64,000 nt of DNA from an uncultured Anaerofilum sp. (GCA_944385945.1 CALWZD010000049.1:31265-95264); one strand, 5' to 3'. Positions 17,278-26,036 are shown, counted from the stretch's first letter. Program-made: numbers and translations. Notes: generated from the letters alone by a model not told the origin.

Positions 17278-17306
17278 TTGAAAAGTGTATATTTTTTTGT
17301 TATAAT
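17278..17306 (+). promoter_or_regulatory. SigA promoter of the WYL regulator gene
   Basis: TTGAAA (17278-17283), 17 bases, TATAAT (17301-17306). Confidence 0.85.
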
Positions 17307-17339
17307 GAAATGACAAAAATTGTAAAAGGAGTGTAATCT

Positions 17340-18266
17340 GTGGATCACCTGGGAAAAAATCCCCGAATATTATGGATTTATACCATGCTGTTGCAGGGAT
17401 GTAGGCTGAACAAAAAGAAGCTTGCGCTTCAGTATAATGTCACCCCCAAAAGCATTCAACGTGATATGGATGACCTGAAATCCTTCTTTGAGCAGAATAC
17501 CCCTAAAAAAACTCTTTTATACGATTCTAAAACAAAAGAGTATTATCTGAAAGATGAACAAAGTACATTGAAAATGCCAACAAAAGAGGTCGTTCCGATT
17601 TTAAAGACCATCTTTGAAAGCGGTGCGATCCTTCCATATCGCCTTTTTCCCGTTTTGCAGCGAATGACCGACCTGATTTCGGACGAACAAGACCGTGAGA
17701 TGCTGCAAAAATTTTTGTATCAGGAGCAGGAGTGCTACCAGGCACCCGATTATAATTCGCAGATCGGCGAGATGTTATGCCGTGCCGAACAAGCCGTATG
17801 GGATAAACAATGGGTGCTTTTGCGCTACCGACGGGAAGAAAACACGTCTGAACTTGAGTCAGTGGTTTTACCACAGGCAGTTGTGCTGCGGGAACATCGG
17901 TTTTTCCTTGTGGCGCAGACGGACGAGGGCTCCCGCCAAAACGCAATGGGGATGTATCAGGTCGACCTGATCTCCGACATCACGCCCCAATATCCGTCCC
18001 AGCTGCACCAGCGAAAAGACCAAAAACAGGTGCGGGAAAAGGTCATCTCCACAAAAGCAGGCGAAGAATACTGTGTTCGGTTCGTTTATCACGGTGCATC
18101 GCTTTCGGCTATCAAAAAAAGGTTCCCCAACGCAAAGGGAACACCTGCTCCGGATGGATGGCAGGTAGAAGTGCTCGTGTATGGAAGATCCATTGCATCA
18201 TGGTTGCGCAGCCAGGGAAAACAAATCAGCGACGTAAAAATCGAGCGTTGTGCGCATACAGTTTAA
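17340..18266 (+). CDS. WYL-domain helix-turn-helix regulator
   Basis: 308 residues. Winged-HTH at residues 5-60 (RILWIYTMLLQGCRLNKKKLALQYNVTPKSIQRDMDDLKSFF), WYL-like beta domain at about 145-215, and a C-terminal extension with Y-G-ARG-like YGRSIASWLRSQG. WYL regulators sense ligands, often nucleic acid or nucleotides, and several control defence or DNA-damage genes; no such genes are adjacent here. Starts at a GTG with AAAGGAG upstream. A perfect palindrome just before its promoter suggests autoregulation. Monocistronic with a terminator 15 bases after the stop. Confidence 0.88.
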   Translation: MDHLGKNPRILWIYTMLLQGCRLNKKKLALQYNVTPKSIQRDMDDLKSFFEQNTPKKTLLYDSKTKEYYLKDEQSTLKMPTKEVVPILKTIFESGAILPYRLFPVLQRMTDLISDEQDREMLQKFLYQEQECYQAPDYNSQIGEMLCRAEQAVWDKQWVLLRYRREENTSELESVVLPQAVVLREHRFFLVAQTDEGSRQNAMGMYQVDLISDITPQYPSQLHQRKDQKQVREKVISTKAGEEYCVRFVYHGASLSAIKKRFPNAKGTPAPDGWQVEVLVYGRSIASWLRSQGKQISDVKIERCAHTV

Positions 18267-18280
18267 GAGGAATGAAATAT

Positions 18281-18311
18281 GAGGGACAGCGATTCTGTTC
18301 CTCTTTTTTTT
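18281..18311 (+). terminator. Terminator of the WYL regulator gene
   Basis: GAGGGACAG / CTGTTCCTC stem (one G-U pair), loop CGATT, followed by T8. Confidence 0.85.
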
Positions 18312-18338
18312 GCATTTTTAAAAAAAGAGTGGTACAAT
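18310..18338 (+). promoter_or_regulatory. Promoter of pepF
   Basis: TTGCAT (18310-18315), 17 bases, TACAAT (18333-18338). It begins inside the T run of the preceding terminator. Confidence 0.7.
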
Positions 18339-18371
18339 GATTTCAAATTACGAAAAAGGAGCGAATGCACA

Positions 18372-20168
18372 ATGGCAAAACAAATCCCTACCCGTGACCA
18401 AATAGATGAGCAATATACATGGAATCTCGCAGACCTTTATCCCAGTGTCGACGCATGGAAACAGGATCTGGAAAAAGCCGTGCAGCTTACCGAAAAAGCA
18501 GCCGGCTATCAGGGAAAACTGAACAACGCCGAAAATCTGTTGGAATACTGCACCACCGAGGAGCAAGTAAGCGAGATCTTGCGCCGTGCCGGCGGCTATG
18601 CAAATTGCACCCGTGACGTGGATACCACCAATGCAGCAAGTCAGGCACTTGTGGCACAGGTCACCAGTATTTCGGTAGAATGCAGCGGAAAACTGGCGTT
18701 TTCTACCCCCGAGATCATGGCACTGGAAGAAGCTGAACTGGAGCAAATGTATGCCCAACAGCCCGCACTGGAGCGTTACCGTCGCAGCATTACAGACAGC
18801 CGCCGGATGAAAGCCCATGTTCTTTCGGCTGCCGAAGAACGATTGCTGGCAGCGGCAGGAGAAATGGCAGCAGCCCCCTCGAATATCTATTCGATGATGG
18901 GCAATGCCGACTTGACCTTCCCCAGTGTAAAAAATGCAGAGGGCGAGGAGTTTCAGGTGACCAACGGCAGCTTTATCTCGCTGCTGGAAAGCCCCGACCG
19001 CACCTTGCGTAAAGCAGCTTTTGAAAGCCTGTACCACACCTATGCCAACATGAAAAACACTACGGCAAGCGCACTGGCTGCACAGGTCAACCAGCTGAAA
19101 TTCTACGCAAAAGCCCGCAAATATAACTCCACTTTGGAGGCTTCGCTCGACGTCACCAATGTTCCCGTAGAGGTATATCACAACCTGGTCCAAGCAGTAA
19201 ACGAAGACCTGCCCTATCTGCACAAATATATGCAGCTGCGCAAAAAGCTGCTGGGTGTGGATGAACTGCATATGTACGATCTGTACACTTCGATGGTGCC
19301 TGAAGCCGACGTAAAAGTAACCTTCGAACAGGCGAAAGAAAACGTGATGCAGGCAGTAGCGGTATTGGGCGAAGAATATCAGGCGATCCTGAAAGAAGGT
19401 TTTGAAAATCGCTGGTTAGATGTATATGAAAATCAGGGCAAACGCAGCGGAGCATATTCTGCCGGACATCGTGTGCATCCTTTCGTACTGCTCAACCACA
19501 AAGAAACACTGGACAGCGAGTTCACTTTGGCACACGAGATGGGTCATGCTATCCATTCGTATCTGTCTAACCGCACCCAGACCCCTGTCGATGCAAACTA
19601 TGTCATTTTCGTTGCTGAGGTGGCTTCTACCTGCAACGAAGCACTGTTGATGCAGAGCCTGCTGAAAAAGACCACCGATAAAAAGGTACGTGCGACCCTT
19701 ATCAACTATTTCCTCGAGCAGTTCCGCACTACCCTGTACCGCCAAACCATGTTTGCCGAGTTTGAAATGCTCATCAACCGTGCAAGCGAGCAGGGTGAAG
19801 CACTGACCAGTCAGATGCTGAACAAACTGTATCACGAACTGAACGTAAAATACTACGGCCCTGCCGTTGTAGTGGATGAGGAGATCGACTACGAATGGGA
19901 GCGCATCCCTCACTTCTATTACAACTTCTATGTTTTCCAATACGCCACCGGTTTTTCGGCTGCAATGGCACTCAGCGAACGCATCCTGAAAGAGGGCGAA
20001 CCTGCCGTAAAAGATTATCTGGGTTTCCTCAGCGGTGGATGCAGCAAAGACCCCATCTCGTTGTTGCAGGGTGCCGGTGTGGATATGCGCACACCCAAGC
20101 CCATTCACGATGCACTGGCTTTGTTCAACTCGCTCATTGACGAACTGGACGCTTTGCTTTCGGAATAA
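18372..20168 (+). CDS. pepF: Oligoendopeptidase F (M3B)
   Basis: 598-residue cytoplasmic zinc metallopeptidase that trims peptides of about 7-17 residues. The zinc motif is HEMGH (His388, Glu389, His392) within TLAHEMGHAIHSYL, with the third ligand in the following helix near VAEVASTCNEALL. The N-terminal helical lobe begins at IDEQYTWNLADLYPS. AAAAAGGAG lies 10 bases before the ATG at 18372; longer upstream frames run into the promoter. Single gene with its own promoter and terminator. Confidence 0.97.
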   Translation: MAKQIPTRDQIDEQYTWNLADLYPSVDAWKQDLEKAVQLTEKAAGYQGKLNNAENLLEYCTTEEQVSEILRRAGGYANCTRDVDTTNAASQALVAQVTSISVECSGKLAFSTPEIMALEEAELEQMYAQQPALERYRRSITDSRRMKAHVLSAAEERLLAAAGEMAAAPSNIYSMMGNADLTFPSVKNAEGEEFQVTNGSFISLLESPDRTLRKAAFESLYHTYANMKNTTASALAAQVNQLKFYAKARKYNSTLEASLDVTNVPVEVYHNLVQAVNEDLPYLHKYMQLRKKLLGVDELHMYDLYTSMVPEADVKVTFEQAKENVMQAVAVLGEEYQAILKEGFENRWLDVYENQGKRSGAYSAGHRVHPFVLLNHKETLDSEFTLAHEMGHAIHSYLSNRTQTPVDANYVIFVAEVASTCNEALLMQSLLKKTTDKKVRATLINYFLEQFRTTLYRQTMFAEFEMLINRASEQGEALTSQMLNKLYHELNVKYYGPAVVVDEEIDYEWERIPHFYYNFYVFQYATGFSAAMALSERILKEGEPAVKDYLGFLSGGCSKDPISLLQGAGVDMRTPKPIHDALALFNSLIDELDALLSE

Positions 20169-20176
20169 CACACCCC

Positions 20177-20215
20177 AACTGACGGAAATTTTTCCGTCAG
20201 TTTTTCTTTTTTTGA
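20177..20215 (+). terminator. Terminator of pepF
   Basis: AACTGACGGAAA / TTTCCGTCAGTT stem followed by TTTCTTTTTTT. Confidence 0.95.
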
Positions 20216-20320
20216 AAGATTTTGATGCCTCCATTCGTATTATTACCGAGGGATTTTTTTGAGATTCTGTTTTAGGCTTTGTGAAAAGTAAAAAGGTTAT
20301 TGCTGTGAGGAAAGGAAACT

Positions 20321-21466
20321 GTGAAGATTATGAAACAAAACCATCTGCGCATATTGGCATTCACCGTGGCAGTGTCTGCTTTGCTACTTACCGGTTGTGA
20401 AAGCAGCCCTGCAAGCGGAACACCATCGTCGACACAATCTCCCACAGCGACCCAGCAACCGGTGGAATCCACCACCGATGTCAACCCACTCACCGGATTG
20501 CCCAAGGGCGAAGATTACCCCGAAGGGCAGCGTCCGGTAGCAGTGATGATCAACAACATCAAAGCAGCCCTTCCGCAAAGCGGTCTAAACGATGCCGACC
20601 TGTTGTATGAGATCGTAACCGAAGGCGGAGTGACCCGCATCATGGCGGTCTACCGTGACTATAGAACCATGCCTACGGTTGGCCCTGTGCGCTCGGCACG
20701 TGACCAGCACGTACAGTTGATGTTGCCGTTGGGGGCATTGTATGCGCACGTTGGTGCTTCTACTTATGCCGAAGAACTGCTGGAAACCTATAAATGGAAA
20801 AACCTATTCGAGGTAGACGGGATCTACCGCAATTTCTATTGGATCGACGCCGAACGTCGCCAGACATTGGATCAGGAACATTGCGTGTTTACCAACGGCG
20901 AATTTTTCAGCCGTGCGGTGGACGAGTTTAACATGAGTGCGACCGGCTTTGAGCCGGAACCGGTTTTCTCTTTCGTAGACTACGACCAGCCGGAACGCAG
21001 CCTGACCGGCGGAGATGCCAAAACAGTGTATGTGCGTTTTTCGGGGTATGCATCGTCGGTGTTTGAGTACCGTGACGGAAAATATTACAAGTCGGAATTT
21101 GGCGAGCCGCAAATGGATATGGCAACCGACAGCCAACTTGCTGTCGACAATCTGCTGGTGCTGTTCGCCGAAACCTCCAAGTATCCCGATGGCATCTTGA
21201 CCAAGGTAAACTACGATTGGGGCGGTGCCGGGTATTATTTCTGCAACGGTCGCTATGAGAAGATCCGCTGGAAAAAAGGATTGCCCGAACAACCGCTGCT
21301 GATTTTGGATGCACAAGGCAACGAAACAGAAGTGCAGATAAACCCGGGCACCAGCTATATCGCCATTGTCGGAAATGATCAGATCGAAAATTTCAGCATC
21401 AATGAAGCAAAGCTGAATGCGCTGGAAAGCAATCCCGATGAGGAAATCGAGATGCCCGATCGCTAA
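20321..21466 (+). CDS. DUF3048 (YerB-like) lipoprotein, first of three
   Basis: 381 residues. A signal peptide ends in the lipobox LLLTGC, so the mature protein is anchored to the outer face of the membrane. After a short Ser/Thr linker come the two DUF3048 parts: N-terminal (PLTGLP...RPVAVMINNIKAALPQSGLNDADLLYEIVTEGGVTRIMAVYRD, then TVGPVRSARDQH) and C-terminal (RYEKIRWKKGLPEQPLLILDAQGNETEVQINPG). Function of the family is unknown; B. subtilis YerB is a homologue. Starts at a GTG close behind AAGGA; an ATG 9 bases later is the alternative. Head of a row of three paralogues. Confidence 0.93.
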   Translation: MKIMKQNHLRILAFTVAVSALLLTGCESSPASGTPSSTQSPTATQQPVESTTDVNPLTGLPKGEDYPEGQRPVAVMINNIKAALPQSGLNDADLLYEIVTEGGVTRIMAVYRDYRTMPTVGPVRSARDQHVQLMLPLGALYAHVGASTYAEELLETYKWKNLFEVDGIYRNFYWIDAERRQTLDQEHCVFTNGEFFSRAVDEFNMSATGFEPEPVFSFVDYDQPERSLTGGDAKTVYVRFSGYASSVFEYRDGKYYKSEFGEPQMDMATDSQLAVDNLLVLFAETSKYPDGILTKVNYDWGGAGYYFCNGRYEKIRWKKGLPEQPLLILDAQGNETEVQINPGTSYIAIVGNDQIENFSINEAKLNALESNPDEEIEMPDR

Positions 21467-21501
21467 GCAGTAAATTTTATGCCCAAAACAGGTGTGCGGT
21501 C

Positions 21502-21530
21502 TTTACAAGCATTGTGAAAACGTTTACAAT
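21502..21530 (+). promoter_or_regulatory. Promoter overlapped by a consensus cre (CcpA) site
   Basis: TTTACA (21502-21507), 17 bases, TACAAT (21525-21530). TGAAAACGTTTACA at 21515-21528 fits the cre consensus TGWAARCGYTWWCA at every position and covers the spacer and -10, so CcpA binding would repress the second DUF3048 gene. The transcript would have a leader of about 108 nt. Confidence 0.75.
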
Positions 21531-21644
21531 AAAATATAGTATCGCCAAAAATATGGCAAAAGTTTGTTGATTGATTTAAAGTTTGGGAAAAAACGAATGT
21601 CGCAGTGCGGCTTTTGGAATAGAAAATTTGGAGATGATACACAT

Positions 21645-22790
21645 ATGAAACGATTGATTGCAGCGATTGCAGTTTGTGGCTTGGTCGCATCGGCTTTTGT
21701 GGGATGCGGTGGCGCACAAACCAGTACTACCACCCAAAGCAGTTCAACCGCCACAAGTTCGAAGGTAGAGGTAACTCCCGAGCCTACCCCTACCCCCATT
21801 CCTTACAATCCGAACCCCCTTACCGGTTTGGAGAACGATGGCAGCTATCCCGAGGGACAACGCATTACTGCTATCATGGTGAACAACATCAAAGAGTGTC
21901 GCCCACAGCGTGGCTTGTCCGATGCAGATGTGCTGTACGAAATTAAGGTAGAAGGCGGCATCACTCGTTTCATGGCGTTGTACTCCGATTACAACACCAT
22001 GCCCACGGTAGGCCCTATCCGCTCTGCCCGTGACCAATTCTTCCGTTTGGTCTTGCCGTTCCAGCCCTTGTATGTACACATCGGCGAAAGTGTCGTACAA
22101 AAGCAGTATATTGCTGATTACGATTACAGCGAGTGGAACTACGACTCGATCAACAATATGTTCTGGCGTGACCAGAATCGACTGTCGCAGGGCTATGCAA
22201 CAGAGCATACCGCTTATACCGACGGTGAACACATTGCTGCAACCATCGCAAGCGAAGGCACCGATATGGAGCGTGACTACGGTACCAGCACCCTGTTCAA
22301 TTTTGTACCCTACTACGAGCCTGCTTATGTGCCGGCAGATGGTGAGTCTGCGGGTGTGGAGATCATCCATTCCTCGGGCTACAAGACCAAAATGGACTAC
22401 GATGCATCCAGCAATCAGTACCTGATGAGCCAGAACAGCTCCGCAGGTTATACCGCCACAAAAGACGAAAACAACGGCGAACAGCTTGCTTTCGACAATG
22501 TTCTGGTGCTGTTTACCGACATCCACACCTACCCCGGTCACGAACAAAAAGACCTGCAATGTGCTGTTTACGGTGACGGCGGTGTTGGATATTACTACAA
22601 TGCCGGACGCTACGAAAAGATTCGTTGGACAAAAGGAACCGATCTGGACGTATTGCGCATCATGAAAGACGACGGCACCGAAACCCCTGTGCAGTTGAAC
22701 TGTGGCAAAACGTATGTAGCAGTAGTAGACATTGACGAGGCGATCAACTTTGACCTGCCCGACCAACAAGCTGCTTCTGACGCAGAATAA
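21645..22790 (+). CDS. DUF3048 (YerB-like) lipoprotein, second of three
   Basis: 381 residues with a signal peptide and a lipobox ending FVGC. Linker TPEPTPTPIPYNPNP, then DUF3048_N (AIMVNNIKECRPQRGLSDADVLYEIKVEGGITRFMALYSD, TVGPIRSARDQF) and DUF3048_C (YYYNAGRYEKIRWTKGTDLDVLRIMKDDGTE). Closest to the first paralogue in the conserved blocks but clearly diverged elsewhere. It has its own promoter with a cre site, so it may be subject to carbon catabolite control separately from the first copy. GGAG lies 11 bases before the ATG; the frame extends upstream but lacks a signal peptide there. Confidence 0.93.
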   Translation: MKRLIAAIAVCGLVASAFVGCGGAQTSTTTQSSSTATSSKVEVTPEPTPTPIPYNPNPLTGLENDGSYPEGQRITAIMVNNIKECRPQRGLSDADVLYEIKVEGGITRFMALYSDYNTMPTVGPIRSARDQFFRLVLPFQPLYVHIGESVVQKQYIADYDYSEWNYDSINNMFWRDQNRLSQGYATEHTAYTDGEHIAATIASEGTDMERDYGTSTLFNFVPYYEPAYVPADGESAGVEIIHSSGYKTKMDYDASSNQYLMSQNSSAGYTATKDENNGEQLAFDNVLVLFTDIHTYPGHEQKDLQCAVYGDGGVGYYYNAGRYEKIRWTKGTDLDVLRIMKDDGTETPVQLNCGKTYVAVVDIDEAINFDLPDQQAASDAE

Positions 22791-22823
22791 TTGCAATGCA
22801 CAGCGCAAAGGGAGGATTTTACC

Positions 22824-24143
22824 TTGAAAAAACGCATGATGATCACGATCGCTCTCTGTGCTGTTGTGCTTACAGGCTGCGCCCCCGATCCCAAGACGGA
22901 ACAACAATCGCAGAGCAGTTCAGAATTGGCGAGCCAGCAGCCGACCCCAACCCATGAGCCGGTCATTCAAGCACAGGCGCAAACCACAGCATTCCCTCTT
23001 ACAGGGCTTGCTTTGCCCGAGGGGATGGCGCAGGCACCCCGCCCCATCGCCATTTTGGTAGACAACACCCGTGAGGCATACCCTCAGTGGGGAATTTCGA
23101 ACGCACAGGTGGTGGTGGAGGCAGTCACCGAAGGGGGAGTTACCCGTCTGATGTGCCTGTACGATCAGGTTTCCGACATCCCTAAAACCGGGCCGGTTCG
23201 CAGTGTGCGTGATATGTTCTTGCAACTGTCGATGCCGTTGAATGCCATCCCTGTACACATCGGCGCAAGCAGTTTTGCTTATAACTTCCTAAACTATTAC
23301 AGTTGGGCAACCGTTGACGGTATGAATGTAGGCGTAAGCACATTCGACTTCGACAAAGATCGTGCCTTGGTGCGAGATGCTGCCGGGAAGAAGATCGGCA
23401 GAGAACACTGCTGGTATACCCAAGGTCCAGCCATTCAAAATGGCATATGGATGCGAAATATCTCGCAGGAGGGCACCATGTATCCTTTGGTAGCGTTTGA
23501 GCAAAACGCTACCCCCAGCCAATCTGCTGCAAACCAGATTTCGCTTACATACTCGTATGTTGCACAATCCGGATTCTTTTACGATGTCGCCACCGGAAAA
23601 TATCTGAAAACCAGTTACGACGGCGCAGCACATATAGATGCAAACAACAATGCACAGCTTTCGTTTGATAACGTTCTGCTTTTGCGCTGCGAAACCTACC
23701 TGAAACCGGATGGAGTCCACACCGACTTCAACCTTTCGGGCGGAAACGGATGGTGGATTGCAGGGGGAGCGATGCAGCCGATCCGTTGGGAAAAAGATGG
23801 CGATCAACAGCCACTGGAAATTTATGACACAGCCGGAAATGCGCTGAAACTGCGCAGCGGAAAGACTTATCTTGGATTTTTGAGCGGGACGGCTGGTGAA
23901 AGCCTGGCCGTAGACGGTGCAGCGATGTTGGACGGCAGCCCGGTGAATCCGCCGGTGATTACCCCGACTGCAACCCCGTCGCCGACCCCGACTCCGACTC
24001 CCGAACCCACAGCGGTTCCCACCCCCGAGCCGACCCCTACACCTATTCCTGAAGTTACTCCCGTACCCACGGCTGTCCCTGCTCCCGAAGCAGTGCCTAG
24101 TGCAACACCTGTACCGGAAGCTACCGCAGCTCCCGCCGTCTAA
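22824..24143 (+). CDS. DUF3048 (YerB-like) lipoprotein with Pro/Thr-rich C-terminal tail, third of three
   Basis: 439 residues starting at a TTG, 8 bases after AAAGGGAGG; the lipobox is VVLTGC. The two DUF3048 parts are present (AILVDNTREAYPQWGISNAQVVVEAVTEGGVTRLMCLYDQ, TGPVRSVRDMF; later PIRWEKDGDQQPLEIYDTAGN). Unlike its two relatives it ends with about 55 residues of repeated PTP/PEPT, a flexible stalk-like tail typical of surface proteins that cross the cell wall. Only 33 bases separate it from the second copy, so both are probably co-transcribed. A bidirectional hairpin follows. Confidence 0.92.
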   Translation: MKKRMMITIALCAVVLTGCAPDPKTEQQSQSSSELASQQPTPTHEPVIQAQAQTTAFPLTGLALPEGMAQAPRPIAILVDNTREAYPQWGISNAQVVVEAVTEGGVTRLMCLYDQVSDIPKTGPVRSVRDMFLQLSMPLNAIPVHIGASSFAYNFLNYYSWATVDGMNVGVSTFDFDKDRALVRDAAGKKIGREHCWYTQGPAIQNGIWMRNISQEGTMYPLVAFEQNATPSQSAANQISLTYSYVAQSGFFYDVATGKYLKTSYDGAAHIDANNNAQLSFDNVLLLRCETYLKPDGVHTDFNLSGGNGWWIAGGAMQPIRWEKDGDQQPLEIYDTAGNALKLRSGKTYLGFLSGTAGESLAVDGAAMLDGSPVNPPVITPTATPSPTPTPTPEPTAVPTPEPTPTPIPEVTPVPTAVPAPEAVPSATPVPEATAAPAV

Positions 24144-24156
24144 AATATTTCAACAC

Positions 24157-24192
24157 AACGAAAAGGCAGGTCATTCGACCTGCCTTTTCGTT
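24157..24192. terminator. Terminator/hairpin, family D, copy 2
   Basis: Perfect 16-bp stem with arms AACGAAAAGGCAGGTC / GACCTGCCTTTTCGTT, 4-base loop. The T run is inside the stem, as in bidirectional terminators. Shares its GGCAGGTC core with 16625 and 48476. Confidence 0.85.
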
Positions 24193-24221
24193 ATAAAGTA
24201 TCTCTCTTTTGGTAAGACAAA

Positions 24222-24290
24222 CCGCTGCAGGATTTCCCACGTATCAAGTGTGCTGCGCACAAAAAGATGCTTTGGGAAATCCTGCAGCGG
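24222..24290. repeat. Long hairpin with 17-bp perfect arms
   Basis: Arms CCGCTGCAGGATTTCCC (24222-24238) and its complement (24274-24290), with an inner hairpin TGTGC/GCACA at 24249-24261. A weaker GAAA-capped hairpin follows at 24301-24324. No coding potential seen. Confidence 0.7.
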
Positions 24291-24328
24291 CAAAACGAGC
24301 GCAAACGGCGGAAACGTCGCTTGCAGAT

Positions 24329-24385
24329 AAAGTTTTCGTCCACCTTTTTCAAAAGGTGGGTTTTGCGCCCTTTTTTCAAAAGGGC
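24329..24385 (-). repeat. 3'-end repeat, family C, copy 2 (double hairpin)
   Basis: On the minus strand, starting 4 bases after the histidine phosphatase stop: hairpin GCCCTTTT/AAAAGGGC (24367-24385), then the 31-base core 24329-24359, identical to copy 1. Confidence 0.85.
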
Positions 24386-24389
24386 ATCC

Positions 24390-25016
24390 TCACTCCATAT
24401 ATCCAAAAGGTACGATGCGCACTGCTTCGGCAAGATTATCCCGCATCCACATCGCAACACTGGTTTGCAACTGATAGCCGCAACCCGGGTCGGTAATCCA
24501 TTGCTCAGGCGGACGAGTGGGCAACGCTTTTTGTGCCAGCATACTCATAATCACTCCACCGTGTGTGACGCAGGCTGCCTCTGAGATGTCTGCTTTCATC
24601 ATATATTCAAACATCTTCATCAGCGTTTCTGCACACCGATGATGGAATTGCTGATTGTCTTCTGCCCCTTTCGGTTGATACTTCTGCTGTGGGTCGAGCC
24701 ACTTCTGAAAGTTGGGGTCGGTTTTCAGCTCTGCCATACTGCGCCCTTCAAATTCGCCAAAGTGATTCTCCCGCAGATTTTCAATCACCAGCTTTTTGGC
24801 ATCCGGAAATAAGATGTCCGCCGTTTGGGTGGCACGTTGCAGTGGTGATACGAACACCGTGCCAACATCCGGATAGGAAAACTGTCGGCGCAACGATTGC
24901 AGATCCTCTTTACCCTCGCTGCACAGGGGAAAATCTGTTCCGCCACCCGCATAGATGCCGTCCAGATTTGCACGGGTAATGCCGTGCCGAACCAAATATA
25001 ACGTGTAATTCTTCAC
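24390..25016 (-). CDS. Histidine phosphatase family protein
   Basis: 208 residues. The catalytic phosphohistidine motif LVRHGIT is at residues 7-13, with VSPLQRATQTADIL (the second Arg), the acid-base Glu in ENLRENHFGEFEG, and the distal His in CVTHGGVIMSML. The group includes CobC/GpmB-like phosphatases acting on small phosphoesters; the substrate cannot be read from sequence. It starts at a GTG (25016), giving MKNYTLYLVRHG, with GGAAAGGGA upstream; an ATG farther up would add 18 untypical residues. Confidence 0.92.
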   Translation of the reverse strand: MKNYTLYLVRHGITRANLDGIYAGGGTDFPLCSEGKEDLQSLRRQFSYPDVGTVFVSPLQRATQTADILFPDAKKLVIENLRENHFGEFEGRSMAELKTDPNFQKWLDPQQKYQPKGAEDNQQFHHRCAETLMKMFEYMMKADISEAACVTHGGVIMSMLAQKALPTRPPEQWITDPGCGYQLQTSVAMWMRDNLAEAVRIVPFGYME

Positions 25017-25207
25017 AAAAAATCCCTTTCCGGAATTGCCCCAAAAGCGTGAAATCTTGCCTTTTGGCATCCCCTAAAAATTTTCTTTTAAAATTTTATC
25101 GCAAAAATCCCTGCTTGTAAACACCATATTTAGCCATTGCCTTTCATAACGGTTTCCATATATTGATTTTTTTGCGGTTCAACAAAAAAGTGTATCATTT
25201 TTTGGTA

Positions 25208-25236
25208 TTTACAAAATGTTTTTCTTGGTATATAAT
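25208..25236 (+). promoter_or_regulatory. SigA promoter of the XRE regulator gene
   Basis: TTTACA (25208-25213), 17 bases, TATAAT (25231-25236). Confidence 0.8.
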
Positions 25237-25297
25237 TTACCACACGTAAAAAATCCGGCTTGACACCGCCAATCAAACGATAAAGGAGAATCCGTCG

Positions 25298-25984
25298 ATG
25301 ACTTCCGAATTCAACCGCATTATCACGCTGTTGCGCAAAGAGCGTGGGATCACACAAAAGCAAGCTGCAAGCGATCTGGGTGTGTCGCAGGCATTGCTGT
25401 CGCACTACGAAAAAGGGATTCGGGAATGCGGTTTGGAATTTGTGGTAAAAGTTGCCGATTATTATAACGTATCCTGCGACTACCTGCTTGGCAGAAGCAC
25501 CGATCGCAGTGGTCTGACCTTGAACATCGAGGATCTGCCCACCGACGAAAATTACGGCGATGGAAAATATCGTGGCAGCATCCTGCCCACCATGAACAAA
25601 AAGTTTTTGGTGCATTCGCTGAACCTGTTGTACGACAAGCTCAGCCGTGACCCAGACACAGGGCTTGTGACCGAGATCAGTGCCTATCTTATGATCGCCA
25701 TATATAAAATGTTCCGTCTGGTCTACAGCTCTAACAGCCGCAACGTGCAAAGTATGTTCCGTGTGCCGGAAAAGGTGAGCGGTGGATATGCCACCGCTGA
25801 AATGCTTCGCACAGAGGCGACCATTCAGGCGATTCTGAATGGAGAGGACACAAAAGCAGGGGCAGGGCTGAAAGACACTGCAGGCTTTGCCATGACGACC
25901 GACAGCCTGACCAAAGACTACCCCGTGCATGGACGCAGCCTGTTGCAACTGGTGAAAATCTGCGAAGACCGCATCATGCCCTAA
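25298..25984 (+). CDS. XRE-family regulator with long C-terminal domain
   Basis: 228 residues. HTH at residues 4-60 (RIITLLRKERGITQKQAASDLGVSQALLSHYEKGIRECGLEFVVKVADYYNVSCDYLLGRS), then about 165 residues with helices (LVHSLNLLYDKLS, LVTEISAYLMIAIYKMFRLVYSS) that do not match a ligand domain I know. Many Clostridia carry this type as a single-gene regulator. AAAGGAG before the ATG; own promoter and terminator. Targets unknown. Confidence 0.88.
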   Translation: MTSEFNRIITLLRKERGITQKQAASDLGVSQALLSHYEKGIRECGLEFVVKVADYYNVSCDYLLGRSTDRSGLTLNIEDLPTDENYGDGKYRGSILPTMNKKFLVHSLNLLYDKLSRDPDTGLVTEISAYLMIAIYKMFRLVYSSNSRNVQSMFRVPEKVSGGYATAEMLRTEATIQAILNGEDTKAGAGLKDTAGFAMTTDSLTKDYPVHGRSLLQLVKICEDRIMP

Positions 25985-25998
25985 ATTTAAAGAAAAAC

Positions 25999-26036
25999 CG
26001 CCGCCAAACACGACCGTTTGGCGGCGATTTTGTTTA
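25999..26036. terminator. Terminator between XRE regulator and abrB
   Basis: CGCCGCCAAAC / GTTTGGCGGCG (25999-26009/26016-26026) followed by ATTTTGTTT; AGAAAAAC on the other side. Convergent junction. Confidence 0.85.

Noticed and set aside
24100-24584. Small frames in the hairpin cluster after the third DUF3048 gene
   Set aside because: They run through inverted repeats and into the opposite-strand phosphatase gene; no coding signal.
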